Assembly: GCA_050330635.1 (NCBI GenBank)
Contig: JBHJNQ010000037.1
Location: forward strand, 1-64,000
Reading direction: 5' to 3'
DNA length: 64,000 nucleotides
Source: CADEDH01 sp050330635
GTDB lineage: Bacteria > Actinomycetota > Acidimicrobiia > Acidimicrobiales > SZUA-35
The translations under genes were made by a program, and so were the position numbers. How positions within the stretch are numbered: position 1 is the stretch's first letter; every line of letters begins with the position of its first letter. The notes under the pieces were generated by a model. It was not told where the DNA came from and ran no database searches. It saw nothing but the letters and a program-made list of their open reading frames with translations. Of the stretch, positions 24,966-34,123 are shown piece by piece.

Positions 24966-26117
24966 ATGGTCCGCCGTCGAGGGAACAACGAGGGCTCCGT
25001 CTACCAGGAGAAGAGCACAGGCCGGTGGGTCGCAGCTGTCTCGATCGATGGCAGACGCCGACGGGCCATTGCGCCGACTGAGGCTGCTGCGAAACGTCGC
25101 CTGCGGGAGATGGTAGCCCAGATCGACTCCGGCCTACCGATCACCGACGGTTCGCTGACGGTCGAGCGCCTACTGGATGATTGGATGACGACGGCCGTTG
25201 CGGCCAAGGATCTCTCGCCTCGGACGGTCGACGTTCACCGCTGGGCGGTCGGCATTCTGATCGAGACGATCGGCAAGAAGCGGGTCAAGACGCTCAGGCC
25301 CGAGGACGTCGAGGCGGTGTTTTTCAGGCTCGCGGCGGAGGGGCACGGCAGACGGGCCCGGGCGATGAGCAGAGCGAGCCTCATCAAGATCCGTTCGACG
25401 CTGGGGCAGGCGCTGACATGGGCTGAGCGCCGCCAGTTGGTCGCTCGCAACGTTGCCCGTGTCGTCGAGCTACCTCAAATAGCCAGGGGCGCTGAACTGG
25501 GTAGAGCGCTCACCATCGAACAGGCTCGGGTGCTCCTCGGTGCGATCGAAGGTCATCGGTTGGAGCCGCTCTTCATGCTCATGTTGATGCTCGGGCTACG
25601 TCCCGGCGAGGCGACTGGTCTTGCTTGGGGCAACGTTGATCTTGACGGGGGTGTCGTACACGTCCGCCAGTCGCTCAAGCTTCATGGCGGCAGCCTCGAA
25701 GTCACCGAGAAGCTCAAGACCTCTCGTTCTCGACGCAGCCTCGACGCACCCCCGCAGTTGGTGGATCTCCTCCGCAGCCACCGAACTAAGCAGGTCGCCG
25801 AGCGGCTCGAGATCGGCCCCGCTTGGTCGAATCCAGATGACCTGGTGTTCACGAACGCGCTAGGCGGTCCGATCGATCCAGCCAACCTTCGCCGCTCGTT
25901 CGGCAAGGTCACCGAGGACGCAGGACTCGGGCGCTGGCATCCGCACGAACTACGGCACTCGGCTGCGTCGATCCTGTCAGCTTCGGGTGTTCCACTGGAA
26001 GAGGTGGCGGACGTGCTCGGCCATGACGGCACCCGCATGACAGCACTCGTCTATCGACACGCAGTCACTCCGTCTGTCGGAGCGGCACAACGCATGGGCG
26101 ACATCCTCAGCCAGTAA
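24966..26117 (+). CDS. int: Tyrosine recombinase (integrase) of the element
   Basis: A 383-residue phage-type tyrosine integrase that should insert and excise the element at the tRNA-Ala 3' end. An N-terminal arm-binding-like domain (GSVYQEKSTGRWVAAVSIDGRRRR) is followed by a SAM-like core-binding domain (about 63-170). The catalytic domain has R212 (LGLRPGEA), H327-x-x-R330 (HPHELRHSA), H353 (LGHDG) and the nucleophile Y363 (LVYRHA). ATG 24966 is preferred because AGAAGAGG lies 5 bases upstream; GTG 24942 is an alternative. It is transcribed inward, 170 bases from attL. Confidence 0.95.
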   Translation: MVRRRGNNEGSVYQEKSTGRWVAAVSIDGRRRRAIAPTEAAAKRRLREMVAQIDSGLPITDGSLTVERLLDDWMTTAVAAKDLSPRTVDVHRWAVGILIETIGKKRVKTLRPEDVEAVFFRLAAEGHGRRARAMSRASLIKIRSTLGQALTWAERRQLVARNVARVVELPQIARGAELGRALTIEQARVLLGAIEGHRLEPLFMLMLMLGLRPGEATGLAWGNVDLDGGVVHVRQSLKLHGGSLEVTEKLKTSRSRRSLDAPPQLVDLLRSHRTKQVAERLEIGPAWSNPDDLVFTNALGGPIDPANLRRSFGKVTEDAGLGRWHPHELRHSAASILSASGVPLEEVADVLGHDGTRMTALVYRHAVTPSVGAAQRMGDILSQ

Positions 26118-26201
26118 TCGGCAAGCAGGGTCAAGCGACCTATCCCTAATGCCAGAGAGCGGCACTAGCGTCCGTGTTCACGCCGCAAAGGGGAGCCCAC
26201 C

Positions 26202-26261
26202 ATGGGTGGAGAGAACAACGTTCCTGCTGGCTGGTATCAGGACGCCCACAACTTAGGTGGC
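26202..26261 (+). pseudogene. 5' fragment of DUF2510/excalibur gene split by IS21
   Basis: ATG 26202, preceded by GGGGAG, starts MGGENNVPAGWYQDAHNLGG. The PAGWY-x-D start is the classic DUF2510 motif, which normally continues to RWWDGTQWT. The frame is cut by the IS element after the GGTGGC target sequence and resumes exactly at 28914. Confidence 0.88.
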
Positions 26262-26445
26262 TGTCGCCCGCCAGTGGGATGGGACCACCTTGAGGTGAGT
26301 TTCGCCAGTGGGATGGGACCACCTCGTCGCCAGTGATGGGACCACCCTTTCGCCAGTGATGGGACCATCCCTGGGGTCCGCCAGTTCCGGTGTCGTTGAC
26401 GCTGGGCTTGTCGCCGCTCTTGTCGACGAGATCAGTGGAGGCGGC

Positions 26446-28043
26446 ATGGCGTTCCGGGAGGTCCGCGTGTTCGAAGTACGAGAGGTTCTACGGCTGTGGC
26501 TGGGAGGCGAGGGGCTGCGAGCGATCAGCCGGCTAGCGGGGATGGACCGCAAGACGGTCCGCCGCTATGTCGAGGCTGCCGAGTCGCTTGGCCTTGTCCG
26601 TGACGGCGACGAGGACCAGTTGAGCGATGTGTTGCTCGGACAGGTGGTGGAGCGGGTGCGCCCGCATCGCACCGATGGCCACGGCAAGGCGTGGCGGCTG
26701 TTGTCCGCGAACCACGGCCAGCTCGAGGTGTGGTTGAAGAACGAGGAGCTGACGGTGGTGAAGACCCACGAGCTCCTGGAACGCAAGGGCATCGTCGTGC
26801 CGGAGCGGACACTGCACCGCTACGCGCTCGAGGTGGTCGGCGTGGGCCGGTCGGCGAGGGAGTCGACGGTCCGGGTCAACGATGGGGAGCCTGGCGAGGA
26901 GTTACAGGTCGATTTCGGCAAGCTCGGCCGCATCCCGGACGCAGACACGGGCCGGCAGCGGGATCTGTGGGCGCTGATCTTCACTCCGGTTGTGTCGCGT
27001 TACAGCTACGTGTGGTTGCTGCACCGGCAGACGACCGAGGATGTGATCGCCGGGTTCGAAGCCGCGTGGGCGTTCTTTGGCGGGGTCTTCGCCACGGTCA
27101 TCCCCGACAACTGCAAGGCCATCGTTGACGGCGCCGATCCGCTGGAGCCCCGGTTCAACCAGGCCTTCGTCGAGTACGCGCAAGCCCGGGGGTTTGTGAT
27201 CGACCCAGCCCGGGTGCGGTCCCCGAAGGACAAGCCCCGCGTCGAGCGGGTCGTGCCGTTCGTGCGGAACAGCTTCTTCGCCGGCGAGACGTTCATCGAT
27301 CTCGCTGACGCCCAGCGGCGGGTCGAAGAGTGGTGCCGCCAACGGGCCGGGATGCGGATCCACGGCACGACTCAGCTGCGACCGGCCGAGCACTTTCGTG
27401 TCGAGGAGTTGCCGGTTCTGGCCCCGCCGCCGGTGGCGCCCTATGACCTGCCGATCTACGCGACAGCGAAGGTCCACCGGGACCATCACATCGAGGTGGC
27501 CAAGGCTCTCTACTCCGTTCCAGGGAACCTGATCGGCACCCGGGTTGATGTGCGCGCCGACCGTTCACTGGTCCGAGTGTTCTCCCGGGGTCAGCTGGTC
27601 AAGGTCCATCCCCGACAGCGCCCGGGCGGCCCGGTCCACCGATCCAGAGGATCTGCCGTCGCACAAGACCGTGTACGCGATGCGGGGACCTGGACAAGCT
27701 CCAGCGCATCGCCGCCGGGCACGGCGAAGCGGTCGGCGCCTACGCCACGGCGCTGTTGGACATCCCGCTGCCCTGGACGAAAATGCGTCAGGTCTACGCC
27801 CTGCTCGGCCTGGTGAAGAAGTGGGGACCCGAACGGGTCAACGCCGCCTGCGAGCGTGCTCTCGACGCGGAGGCCGTCAACGTCGGCCTCATCGGCCGGA
27901 TGCTGGAGCGGGGAACCGAGACCGGCGACGGCGTCCCGGTCCAGCAGGCCCTGCCTGGCACCGTGGTCACCCCACGGTTCGCCCGCGACGACCACCACTT
28001 CGCCGTCCGCACCGGCACCGACAACGGTGAGGTCGCCCAATGA
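26446..28043 (+). pseudogene. istA: IS21 transposase IstA, two frameshifts
   Basis: DDE transposase of IS21. It has an N-terminal helix-turn-helix (AISRLAGMDRKTVRRYVEAA) and a retroviral-integrase-type core with LQVDFGKLGRI (first D), VIPDNCKAIV (second D) and PKDKPRVERVV (E). A Mu-type C-terminal domain follows. ATG 26446 follows GGAGG. The protein reads through to about KVHPRQRPGG (near 27628), then continues one frame over for about 20 codons (STDPEDLPSHKTVYAMR), then in the third frame from about DLDKLQRIAAG to the stop at 28043. Both shifts equal one extra base in a C or G run, which may be decay or sequencing error. The stop overlaps istB. Confidence 0.88.
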
Positions 28044-28849
28044 GCACCACACCAACCGTCACCCCAGAACTCAAAGCGCTGCTGCGCCGAGTGAAGCTTC
28101 GCCGCTGCCTCGACACCCTCCCCGAACGCTTGGCTCTCGCCCACACCGCACAGATGGGTCACGCCGAGTTCCTCGAACTCGTCCTCGCCGACGAGGTCAC
28201 CCGACGCGAGAACACCAGCGCCGATCGGCGCGGCCGCGCCGCCGGCCTCGACCCGTCCATGACCCTCGACCGCTGGGACGACACCGCCAAGATCACCTAC
28301 GACCGGGCCATCTGGAACGAGCTGTGCTCACTACGGTTCGTCGATGCCGGCCACAACGCCGTCATCATGGGACCTGTCGGCGTCGGCAAAACCTTCCTCG
28401 CCACCGCCCTCGGACACGCCGCAGTCCGACGACGCATCAGCGTGCACTTCGAACGCTGCGACCGGCTCCTCAAACGGCTCCGAGCCAGTCGGCTCGACAA
28501 CAGCCACGACAACGAGATCCGCAAGCTGCTCCGCGTCGATCTGCTGATCATCGACGACTTCGCCCTGCAGCCGCTGGACTCGGTCGACACCGCCGACATC
28601 TACGAGTTGATCGTCGAACGACACCGCACAGCTGCGACGGTCGCCACCAGCAATCGCGAGCCCGTCGAATGGCTCGGCCTCATGGCCGACCCCCTCCTCG
28701 CCCAGTCCGCCATCGACCGGCTCCAGTCCGCCGCCCACGAACTCGTCCTCGACGGCGAGTCCTACAGGCAACGCCAGAAACCCACCGTCACCGACAACCC
28801 TATTGACGACAACCAGCCTCGACCGCCATCATCCCACAACCGGACCTGA
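28040..28849 (+). CDS. istB: IS21 helper ATPase IstB
   Basis: A 269-residue AAA+ ATPase that assists IstA in target selection. Walker A is GPVGVGKTFLA, Walker B is LLIIDDFAL, and the sensor region TSNREP follows. The N-terminal helical domain (LKALLRRVKLRRCLDTLPERL) is normal for IstB. ATG 28040 overlaps the istA TGA. The gene is intact, unlike istA, and its stop lies 14 bases before the right terminal repeat block. Confidence 0.95.
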   Translation: MSTTPTVTPELKALLRRVKLRRCLDTLPERLALAHTAQMGHAEFLELVLADEVTRRENTSADRRGRAAGLDPSMTLDRWDDTAKITYDRAIWNELCSLRFVDAGHNAVIMGPVGVGKTFLATALGHAAVRRRISVHFERCDRLLKRLRASRLDNSHDNEIRKLLRVDLLIIDDFALQPLDSVDTADIYELIVERHRTAATVATSNREPVEWLGLMADPLLAQSAIDRLQSAAHELVLDGESYRQRQKPTVTDNPIDDNQPRPPSSHNRT

Positions 28850-28913
28850 CCGAACCCCAACCCGGTCCCTTGCCACTGGCGAACAAGTGGTCCCATCAAG
28901 CTGGCGAGCGACA

Positions 28914-29594
28914 GGTGGCCAGCGATGGTGGGACGGCACACAGTGGACGACCCACGTGCTGCCACCACCACCAAGTCCTCCTCCGCCGTTCCGGGAGCGA
29001 GGCGACGAGCAACGGGTGCACCTCGCCGTGGAGCGTCCGTGGTGGCAACGGAAGCGAGTTCTCGTTCCCGCCGGATTCGGGACATTTGTCCTCCTGGCGG
29101 CTCTCGCCAGCCAAGGTCCCGATCCGGTGGACATACAAACCGCCACGCAACAGTCGGTTGAACAAACGGGTGTGCTCTCGACAGCGGTGGCCCCCACAGA
29201 ACCAACGGCTGCGACTCAACCGACGGTTACGACGCAGCTGGCCACCACGACCATCACACCTCCGGCTTCTTCGAGCACTGCAGGCACGGTCGCTGCGACT
29301 TCGACATTGAGCTCACAGGTCGCAAATCAATCGGCAACACAACCAGAAACAGTTCAGACCACGACAACCTCCACGGCCCCGCCGACGTCAACGACCGCGA
29401 CCCCAACGACAACCACCACCGCCTCCGCTCCGAGCTGCGACCCGAACTACAGCGGGTGCGTCCCAATCGCATCCGACGTGGACTGCCTCGGGGGTACTGG
29501 CGACGGACCCGCCTACGTTCAGGGCCCGGTACAGGTGATTGGTTCTGACATCTATGGACTAGATCGGGACAAGGACGGGATCGGCTGTGAATAG
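28914..29594 (+). pseudogene. 3' fragment of DUF2510/excalibur gene split by IS21
   Basis: From the GGTGGC duplicate the frame reads GGQRWWDGTQWTTHVLPPPP, completing the DUF2510 domain begun at 26202. A Pro-rich linker, one membrane helix (VLVPAGFGTFVLLAALA), a long Thr/Ser/Pro-rich extracellular stretch and a C-terminal excalibur domain follow (CDPNYSGCVPIASDVDC and the calcium-loop-like D-R-D-K-D-G-I-G-C-E). Removing the IS and one GGTGGC copy restores a single frame of about 245 codons. The original product was a membrane-anchored surface protein of unknown role. Confidence 0.88.
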
Positions 29595-29708
29595 GCCGAA
29601 CCCCATTTGTGACGGTGCTCCCTTCAGTCGAGCTGATTGAGGAGGGCCTGGATCCCGAATAGGCGTAGCTTTGCGAGAAGTCGTGGAGCCCCCCCCAACT
29701 AGGTCAGA

Positions 29709-30662
29709 CTAGAGGAAACGGACTCCTTCATTAGGTCCGACTTTCACGATCGCACCCTCATCACCGCCATCGTGGGCCGGCGCTGACGCAACCTGATCCT
29801 CAAGCACCGCCTGAAATCTCTCGGGATCCGCGATGAAGCGCATGACCGCAAGCGGGTGATGTTCGGATGCAACCTTGATACTTGCCGTTGAGTAGCCAAA
29901 GATCCGCCCCAGACGTGTCCTTGTGAAGGCCACCTCTTCAACCCTGCCAAGCGGGAGATAGGCGAAGATCACTCCGAACAGCCCACCGGTTTCGACTACT
30001 TGCCTCGTTGTGATCCACCGATGTTCGTAGTACCACCACCGCACCACAATCACGAGGTGGCGGATCAACCCAACGGCCACAAGCAGCGCGAGAATGCTGG
30101 ACCAGCCCCCAAAGACTGCGACCAAAACGAGCACCACCAGCATCACCGCCCACGTCGCCAGCTCCTTCGTTAGTGGAGGCCACCAGTGGGACCGGATTGT
30201 CAGCAGGCCATACACAAACGCTAGAGCTGCGCCCGCAAAAGACAGCATGCTGGCGGCCTCGAATCCGCTGATGTAGGTAGCGTAGATGAACAAGAGGACG
30301 AGCAGCTCCAGACTGGGCTGAAGGACAGCAGCCCAATGCTGACGTTCCCTATAAAGAACTTCCTCCGACTCGTTGGCGACAAAGAACTCCTCATTGGGTC
30401 GAAGAAGAGGGGAAAGAGCGAGTTGAGTCAGCCCAAGCCCAGCCCCGGACCATAGTTTGCCATCTTCCTTGAGCTTCTCAATACGGTCGATGTGCTGCTG
30501 CAAAAACTCGTCTCGGATTTCGGGCCTCTTCCATCGGGCCGCTCGCCTAAGAAGCGCTCGACCCAGGTCCGGTCCGTATGCAAACGCTTCATTGACGGTC
30601 AGGCCAAGCAGAAGCGTCGTCAAGCATCCTGCGAGGAAGGCGATCAGCTCGTTCTCGCACAT
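29709..30662 (-). CDS. Membrane protein with bacterial PH (bPH2-like) domain
   Basis: A 317-residue protein. An N-terminal helix (about 8-28) and four central membrane helices (about 112-195) precede a C-terminal region beginning RWWYYEHRWITTRQVVETGGLFG, which resembles the bacterial PH domain (DUF304/bPH2). This includes the Y/W-x-W-T-T-R-x-x entry and the V-E-x-V typical of that fold. Function unknown; such domains occur in membrane-stress and some defence proteins. Base composition is less G+C-rich than flanking chromosomal genes, fitting recent acquisition. ATG 30662 has GGTGGGAT about 8 bases upstream. Confidence 0.7.
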   Translation of the reverse strand: MCENELIAFLAGCLTTLLLGLTVNEAFAYGPDLGRALLRRAARWKRPEIRDEFLQQHIDRIEKLKEDGKLWSGAGLGLTQLALSPLLRPNEEFFVANESEEVLYRERQHWAAVLQPSLELLVLLFIYATYISGFEAASMLSFAGAALAFVYGLLTIRSHWWPPLTKELATWAVMLVVLVLVAVFGGWSSILALLVAVGLIRHLVIVVRWWYYEHRWITTRQVVETGGLFGVIFAYLPLGRVEEVAFTRTRLGRIFGYSTASIKVASEHHPLAVMRFIADPERFQAVLEDQVASAPAHDGGDEGAIVKVGPNEGVRFL

Positions 30663-31028
30663 TGAAATCCCACCTGGTCCCTTTGTAGTGAGGCTTATCC
30701 TGGCTGTTCGATCTTCCAGTTCTCCCCGACGGCAAGACCCATTTCTCTCGGGTCAACAGACGCTAGTTGACCAGGGGCCACCACTGCATCGACGTTCGGG
30801 ACTGCTGTATGTGAACGATGCCGGATTGGGCCTCCCTGCGCGGCCCGCCTCAGGCCATTCAGGATGCCGAGCTGGGCGCCCCGATCCGAGGCTCGACCAC
30901 CCGGAGAAACTGCCACCCAGAGGCGCTGGCGGCGTCCGAGGAGTAGCGGCACCTAGTTGCGTGTTCGGCAACACGCCAGTCCTGTCGTCCCATTGGCGGC
31001 GAGGAACCATCATCCTGCGCCGGTTGGC
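30663..31028. other. Intergenic region without a supported gene
   Basis: 366 bases between the bPH membrane protein and the flavoprotein gene. A minus-strand open frame (30695-30952, ending GLAVGENWKIEQPG) exists, but I cannot match it to a family and its start lacks a ribosome site. It could be the tail of a degraded gene. Confidence 0.35.
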
Positions 31029-31542
31029 CTACTGGTCCAGGTAGTCCAGTGCCAGTTCCCAGGGGTAGGAGTCGAGCAGTTCGCCACCGGTATGGGGCTC
31101 GTGGGGCTCGATCGCTCCTGGCCTAGTGAGCACGTGGACGCCTTCGTCGCCGAGTTCCTTGACGCTGCGTTTGAAGGGCGGCCGTGTTGACGAACGGCAT
31201 CACGACGACGGGAAGGCCAAGTCCAATGGCTTCGGCGAGCACACCTAAGGCGTAGGTATCGCTGATGCCTCCGGCGAGCTTGTTGATGGTGTTGTACGTT
31301 GCCGGAGCCACGACAAAGGCATCGGCGGGAGCGGAACGAGGCTCCCCCGGCTGGCGGTACTGGCTTCGGACCGGCGAGCCAGTCAAGGTGGCCAGAGATT
31401 CAGTGTCGATGAACTCCAGCCCGGCCGGTGTTGCGATGACTTGCACGCTCCAGCCCCGCCCTTGGGCAGCGATCACCAGCCGTTCGACGTGCGAAGCGGG
31501 TCCTGCGCCACAGACGACAACTGAGAGAAGCCGGGTGGTCAC
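31029..31542 (-). pseudogene. Flavoprotein (HFCD/Dfp-like), frameshifted near the C-terminus
   Basis: Homo-oligomeric FMN-binding cysteine-decarboxylase-type flavoprotein. It has VVVCGAGPASHVERLVIAAQ at the N-terminus, the APATYNTINKLAGGISDTYALGVLAEA active-site region and LPVVVMPFVNTA. After VNTAA the annotated frame becomes basic and ends early. One frame over, the sequence FKRSVKELGDEGVHVLTRPG...PWELALDYLDQ continues to a TAG at 31029, the expected family ending. A single-base shift near 31175-31185 therefore interrupts the gene. GTG 31542 overlaps the regulator stop, so this is a regulator/flavoprotein operon of a type also seen in streptomycetes. Confidence 0.75.
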
Positions 31543-32884
31543 GCCGCCAGGCCGACTCGATCGACCAGGGTGCCGAGATCGGTCTGAACACTGCGAGGTG
31601 CTGACGACCGGAGGTGGCCGACCAGCTCACGGACAGGGGGCCGAACTCGTAGTTCCTGGACTGCGACCTCGCTTGCCGCGTCGAGGGCCGAGACGGCACG
31701 GTCGTACTTGCCCCATTGGGTGTAGGCACGGGCCGCGTCGATGAACACCGTCACTCTTCGCTCGGCGATCCCGAGCGCGTCGAAGCCGATCGCTCGCACG
31801 TGGTCGATGGCGGTCCCAGCGTTGCCGAGCGTGACCTCGACCGCTACCCGATGGGCCCGCACATTGTCCGCCCCGAAAGCTGTCCAGTGATGGTTGGCCC
31901 CGTGCCCGAGCGCCGTGCCGCTGTCTGCTCAGCTTCGTCGAGCAAGACCCGAGCCGCTGGGCCGTCCTCATTCTGGCCGGCGGCGATTGCCCCTCGCAGG
32001 AGCAGGGCACCGTAGAGCGAGAGCGAGTCCTCTGACGGGTGCTCGATGCATCGGTCAAGTTCCGTTGCTGCTTCGGCGGCGTACTGGCAGGCGGCAGCGT
32101 ACTGGCCGGAACTCATCAGGGTGTGTGTCACGATTCGTGCGCTCGCGGCGATGACCAGCGGGTCCTCGCTCCGTCGGGCTGCGTCCATGCTCCGATCGGC
32201 CGCTACCGACGCCAGGGTGTGGCCATCGAGCTTCAAGAAGACGCTGGCGGCAACGTGGAGAGCCTGGGCAGTGAGTCCACCGATCGCTCGCCGAGTATCG
32301 CCGGAGCTGACCGCACCGGCTGCTCGAAGCTGGTTCAACAAACCGGGAAGCTCCTCGGCGACCAACTCGTAGCGGCATGCCTGATAGGCCTGCTTCATCC
32401 GGCCCACCCCCGACGTCAAGGCAGACATCCCTGTTTCCAGACCGAGATTGGGGCGTCGCTCAGCGTCAATGAGCGTCAAGGCGAGGTCCTGCAGCACGGC
32501 CGCCGGGGACACGACGGTCCCGGCTAGTGTCGTGCCAGCGAGCGCTAGGAACTCTCGGCGCTGCACAGCCTCTCCTTCAAAGTCGTCAGAATGGTCAACG
32601 ACCACGCTACCAGTCGGCCTCGACCCCGCTTCGGCCGACGACAGCAGCGGCGACTCCTGACGGGCGAGGAGATACTCGAGCTCGTCGAGCGACACCCGAA
32701 GCGCCTGAGCCAACTTCGACCGGTGGCGTGGGTGTGGCGCTTCTGTGGTACCGGCCTCCCATCGGATCACCGTTGACCGACTGACGCCAACTTCCTCGGC
32801 CAACTGGTCCTGTGTCAGACCAACCGCCTGGCGCCTCTTCTTTAGTCGGCCTCGGGGTCGGTGGGATGAATTGGCGGTCGCCAT
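31539..32884 (-). pseudogene. XRE-type regulator with helical repeat domain, frameshifted
   Basis: An N-terminal XRE helix-turn-helix (LKKRRQAVGLTQDQLAEEVGVSRSTVIRWEAG) is followed by an RREFLALAG segment and a long TPR-like helical domain. This is the architecture of large actinobacterial XRE regulators. ATG 32884 is selected because AGGGGA lies 7 bases upstream. The frame ends at a TAG near 31844, but the expected continuation (ANHHWTAFGADNVRAHRVAVEVTLGNAG to VGLAA at 31539) is in the next frame. A one-base shift near 31900-31925 is required. The stop overlaps the flavoprotein start. It presumably controls the flavoprotein or the element. Confidence 0.75.
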
Positions 32885-33033
32885 CGCGTGTCCCCTGGTC
32901 ATGCGACCTGATGAGTCAGCAATGCAACAGAAATGCATCACCGATGCTCTCGGATCGGCGGTCCCCTGATGGTTATCTCAACAGTAGCGCAAGACACAAA
33001 GCGTCAAGCGACAACATCAGGAGCCAACACGAG

Positions 33034-33432
33034 ATGGAACTACCACTTGATGAAGAGAAGATCCGAGCAAAGGAGATCGCGGTGACCGGTTTCGATCGAG
33101 CCACGGTATATGTGGCCGGCCAACGACCGGAAGATTCAGAGCAGCGCACGAACGCTGACAACGAGCCGTTGTGGGATGTATTTTGCACCGAGCAGGTGGG
33201 CCGGCAGGTGACGAACTTCAAGGTGCGGATCGCCTCGGCAACGCCCCCGGCGATAGATGGGATCGGTCGGATTCACTTCGGTGGGTTGCGGGCGTCGACC
33301 TACGCCGATGGGAACCGCAACATCGTCAGCTTCACCGCTGACACCTTCGCCGTCGGCGAGCCTCCCTCGGTCACCCGATCCACGACCGGGCCGGAGCAAC
33401 CTCCGACACCGGCCCAGAAGAAGGCCGCGTAG
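33034..33432 (+). CDS. Hypothetical protein of the element
   Basis: A 132-residue protein starting at ATG 33034 (AGGAGCC upstream). The N-terminus is charged (ELPLDEEKIRAKEIAVTGFDRATVYV) and the middle looks beta-rich (DVFCTEQVGRQVTNFKVRIASATPP...IHFGGLRASTY). The tail is Pro/Thr-rich and ends in KKAA. It has no membrane segment. I do not recognise it; by position it belongs to the replication module of the element, where single-strand binding or plasmid-maintenance proteins are common. Confidence 0.6.
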   Translation: MELPLDEEKIRAKEIAVTGFDRATVYVAGQRPEDSEQRTNADNEPLWDVFCTEQVGRQVTNFKVRIASATPPAIDGIGRIHFGGLRASTYADGNRNIVSFTADTFAVGEPPSVTRSTTGPEQPPTPAQKKAA

Positions 33433-33447
33433 CACCCCGGTCTGGTA

Positions 33448-33529
33448 GCTCTGGAGATGGTTCACCGACCCAATGGGCTGTGCAGCGGCAGCTCGGTGGG
33501 GTTCTCGGGTTCGATTCCCGGGCAGAGCA
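33448..33529 (+). other. tRNA-like sequence, not a standard tRNA
   Basis: The 3' part has a good T-arm (TCGGG, loop TTCGATT, CCCGG) followed by GCAGAGC-A. This pairs at six of seven positions with GCTCTGG at 33448. The D and anticodon arms cannot be folded normally: the best central stem has an eight-base loop. It may be a degenerate tRNA, an attachment-site relic or chance. Confidence 0.35.
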
Positions 33530-33610
33530 CAACCCTCGGACAGCAAGGCGCTTTCGGGGACGCCCGTAGGGGCAACACGTAGACCCGTCTGAACACGAGG
33601 TGAACAACCC

Positions 33611-34123
33611 ATGTCTGTACACGAACCCCTTTTCGAACGCGCCCACCCACACCACCACCCGCCTGCCCTGGCCCCGGTCGGGCCGGATGACCTTGTTGGT
33701 GAGGCGGTGTTCCGCCCGGCTCGGTGGAATGCGGCGGGGTATTGCGTGATGTGTTTGGAGTGGAGCTGCCAAGCCGACCAGTGCCGGACCCTGTACGCGG
33801 ATTCGGTGTGGGCGGTGTGCCGGTATTGCGATGGGTCGGGCTATGACCGCAACGCCGAAGTGCTCTGCACCTGCACCTCAGGGCTGGTCGAGCTGACCCA
33901 TTCGGAGTGGGTGGACAAGCCGTTGGCTCGGCCGTCTCGGTTGAACTTCGCCGGGTTCTGCGGCTGGTGCGGTGACCGCTGGTGCAACCAACCCCGCTGC
34001 ATCACCCTGCATCGCCGATCGACCTGGGCCCCCTGCACCGACTGCGGCGGTATCGGGATCGACGAAACCAGCGGACAGGCCTGCGTGTGCAGTTTCGGGC
34101 TGACGGAGACCACCTCTCGATGA
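33611..34123 (+). CDS. Tandem CxxC zinc-finger-like protein
   Basis: A 170-residue protein made of two similar cysteine-rich units. Unit 1 runs about residues 34-95 (WNAAGYCVMCLEWSC...CRTLYADSVWAVCRYCDGSG...CTCTSGL) and unit 2 about 108-166 (LNFAGFCGWCGDRWC...CITLHRRSTWAPCTDCGGIG...CVCSFGL). The C-x-x-C-x-G-x-G parts resemble DnaJ-type zinc fingers. Each unit could bind two zinc ions. I know no named family with this duplication; a nucleic-acid- or protein-binding role is a guess. ATG 33611. A possible downstream frame begins at an ATGA overlap with its stop. Confidence 0.72.
   Translation: MSVHEPLFERAHPHHHPPALAPVGPDDLVGEAVFRPARWNAAGYCVMCLEWSCQADQCRTLYADSVWAVCRYCDGSGYDRNAEVLCTCTSGLVELTHSEWVDKPLARPSRLNFAGFCGWCGDRWCNQPRCITLHRRSTWAPCTDCGGIGIDETSGQACVCSFGLTETTSR

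Larger units (their letters stand above)
26262..28913 (+). mobile_element. IS21-family insertion sequence
   Basis: An insertion sequence of 2652 bp with an istA/istB pair. The ends are inverted (TGTCGC-C/T-CGCCAG...GATGGGACCAC). Each end carries further copies of the GCCAGTG..ATGGGACCA unit: on the left at 26269, 26303, 26328 and 26351, and on the right at 28864-28913. This is the multiple terminal repeat structure of IS21 elements. A perfect 6-bp target duplication GGTGGC flanks it (26256-26261 and 28914-28919). istA carries two frameshifts, so transposition is probably not autonomous at present. Confidence 0.93.

Noticed and set aside
30695..30952. 85-residue minus-strand frame as a gene
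   Set aside because: No family resemblance, no ribosome site, Arg/Gly-rich composition typical of shadow frames; kept only as a comment.
33448..33529. Functional tRNA gene
   Set aside because: The anticodon arm has an eight-base loop and the D-arm does not pair; annotated only as tRNA-like.
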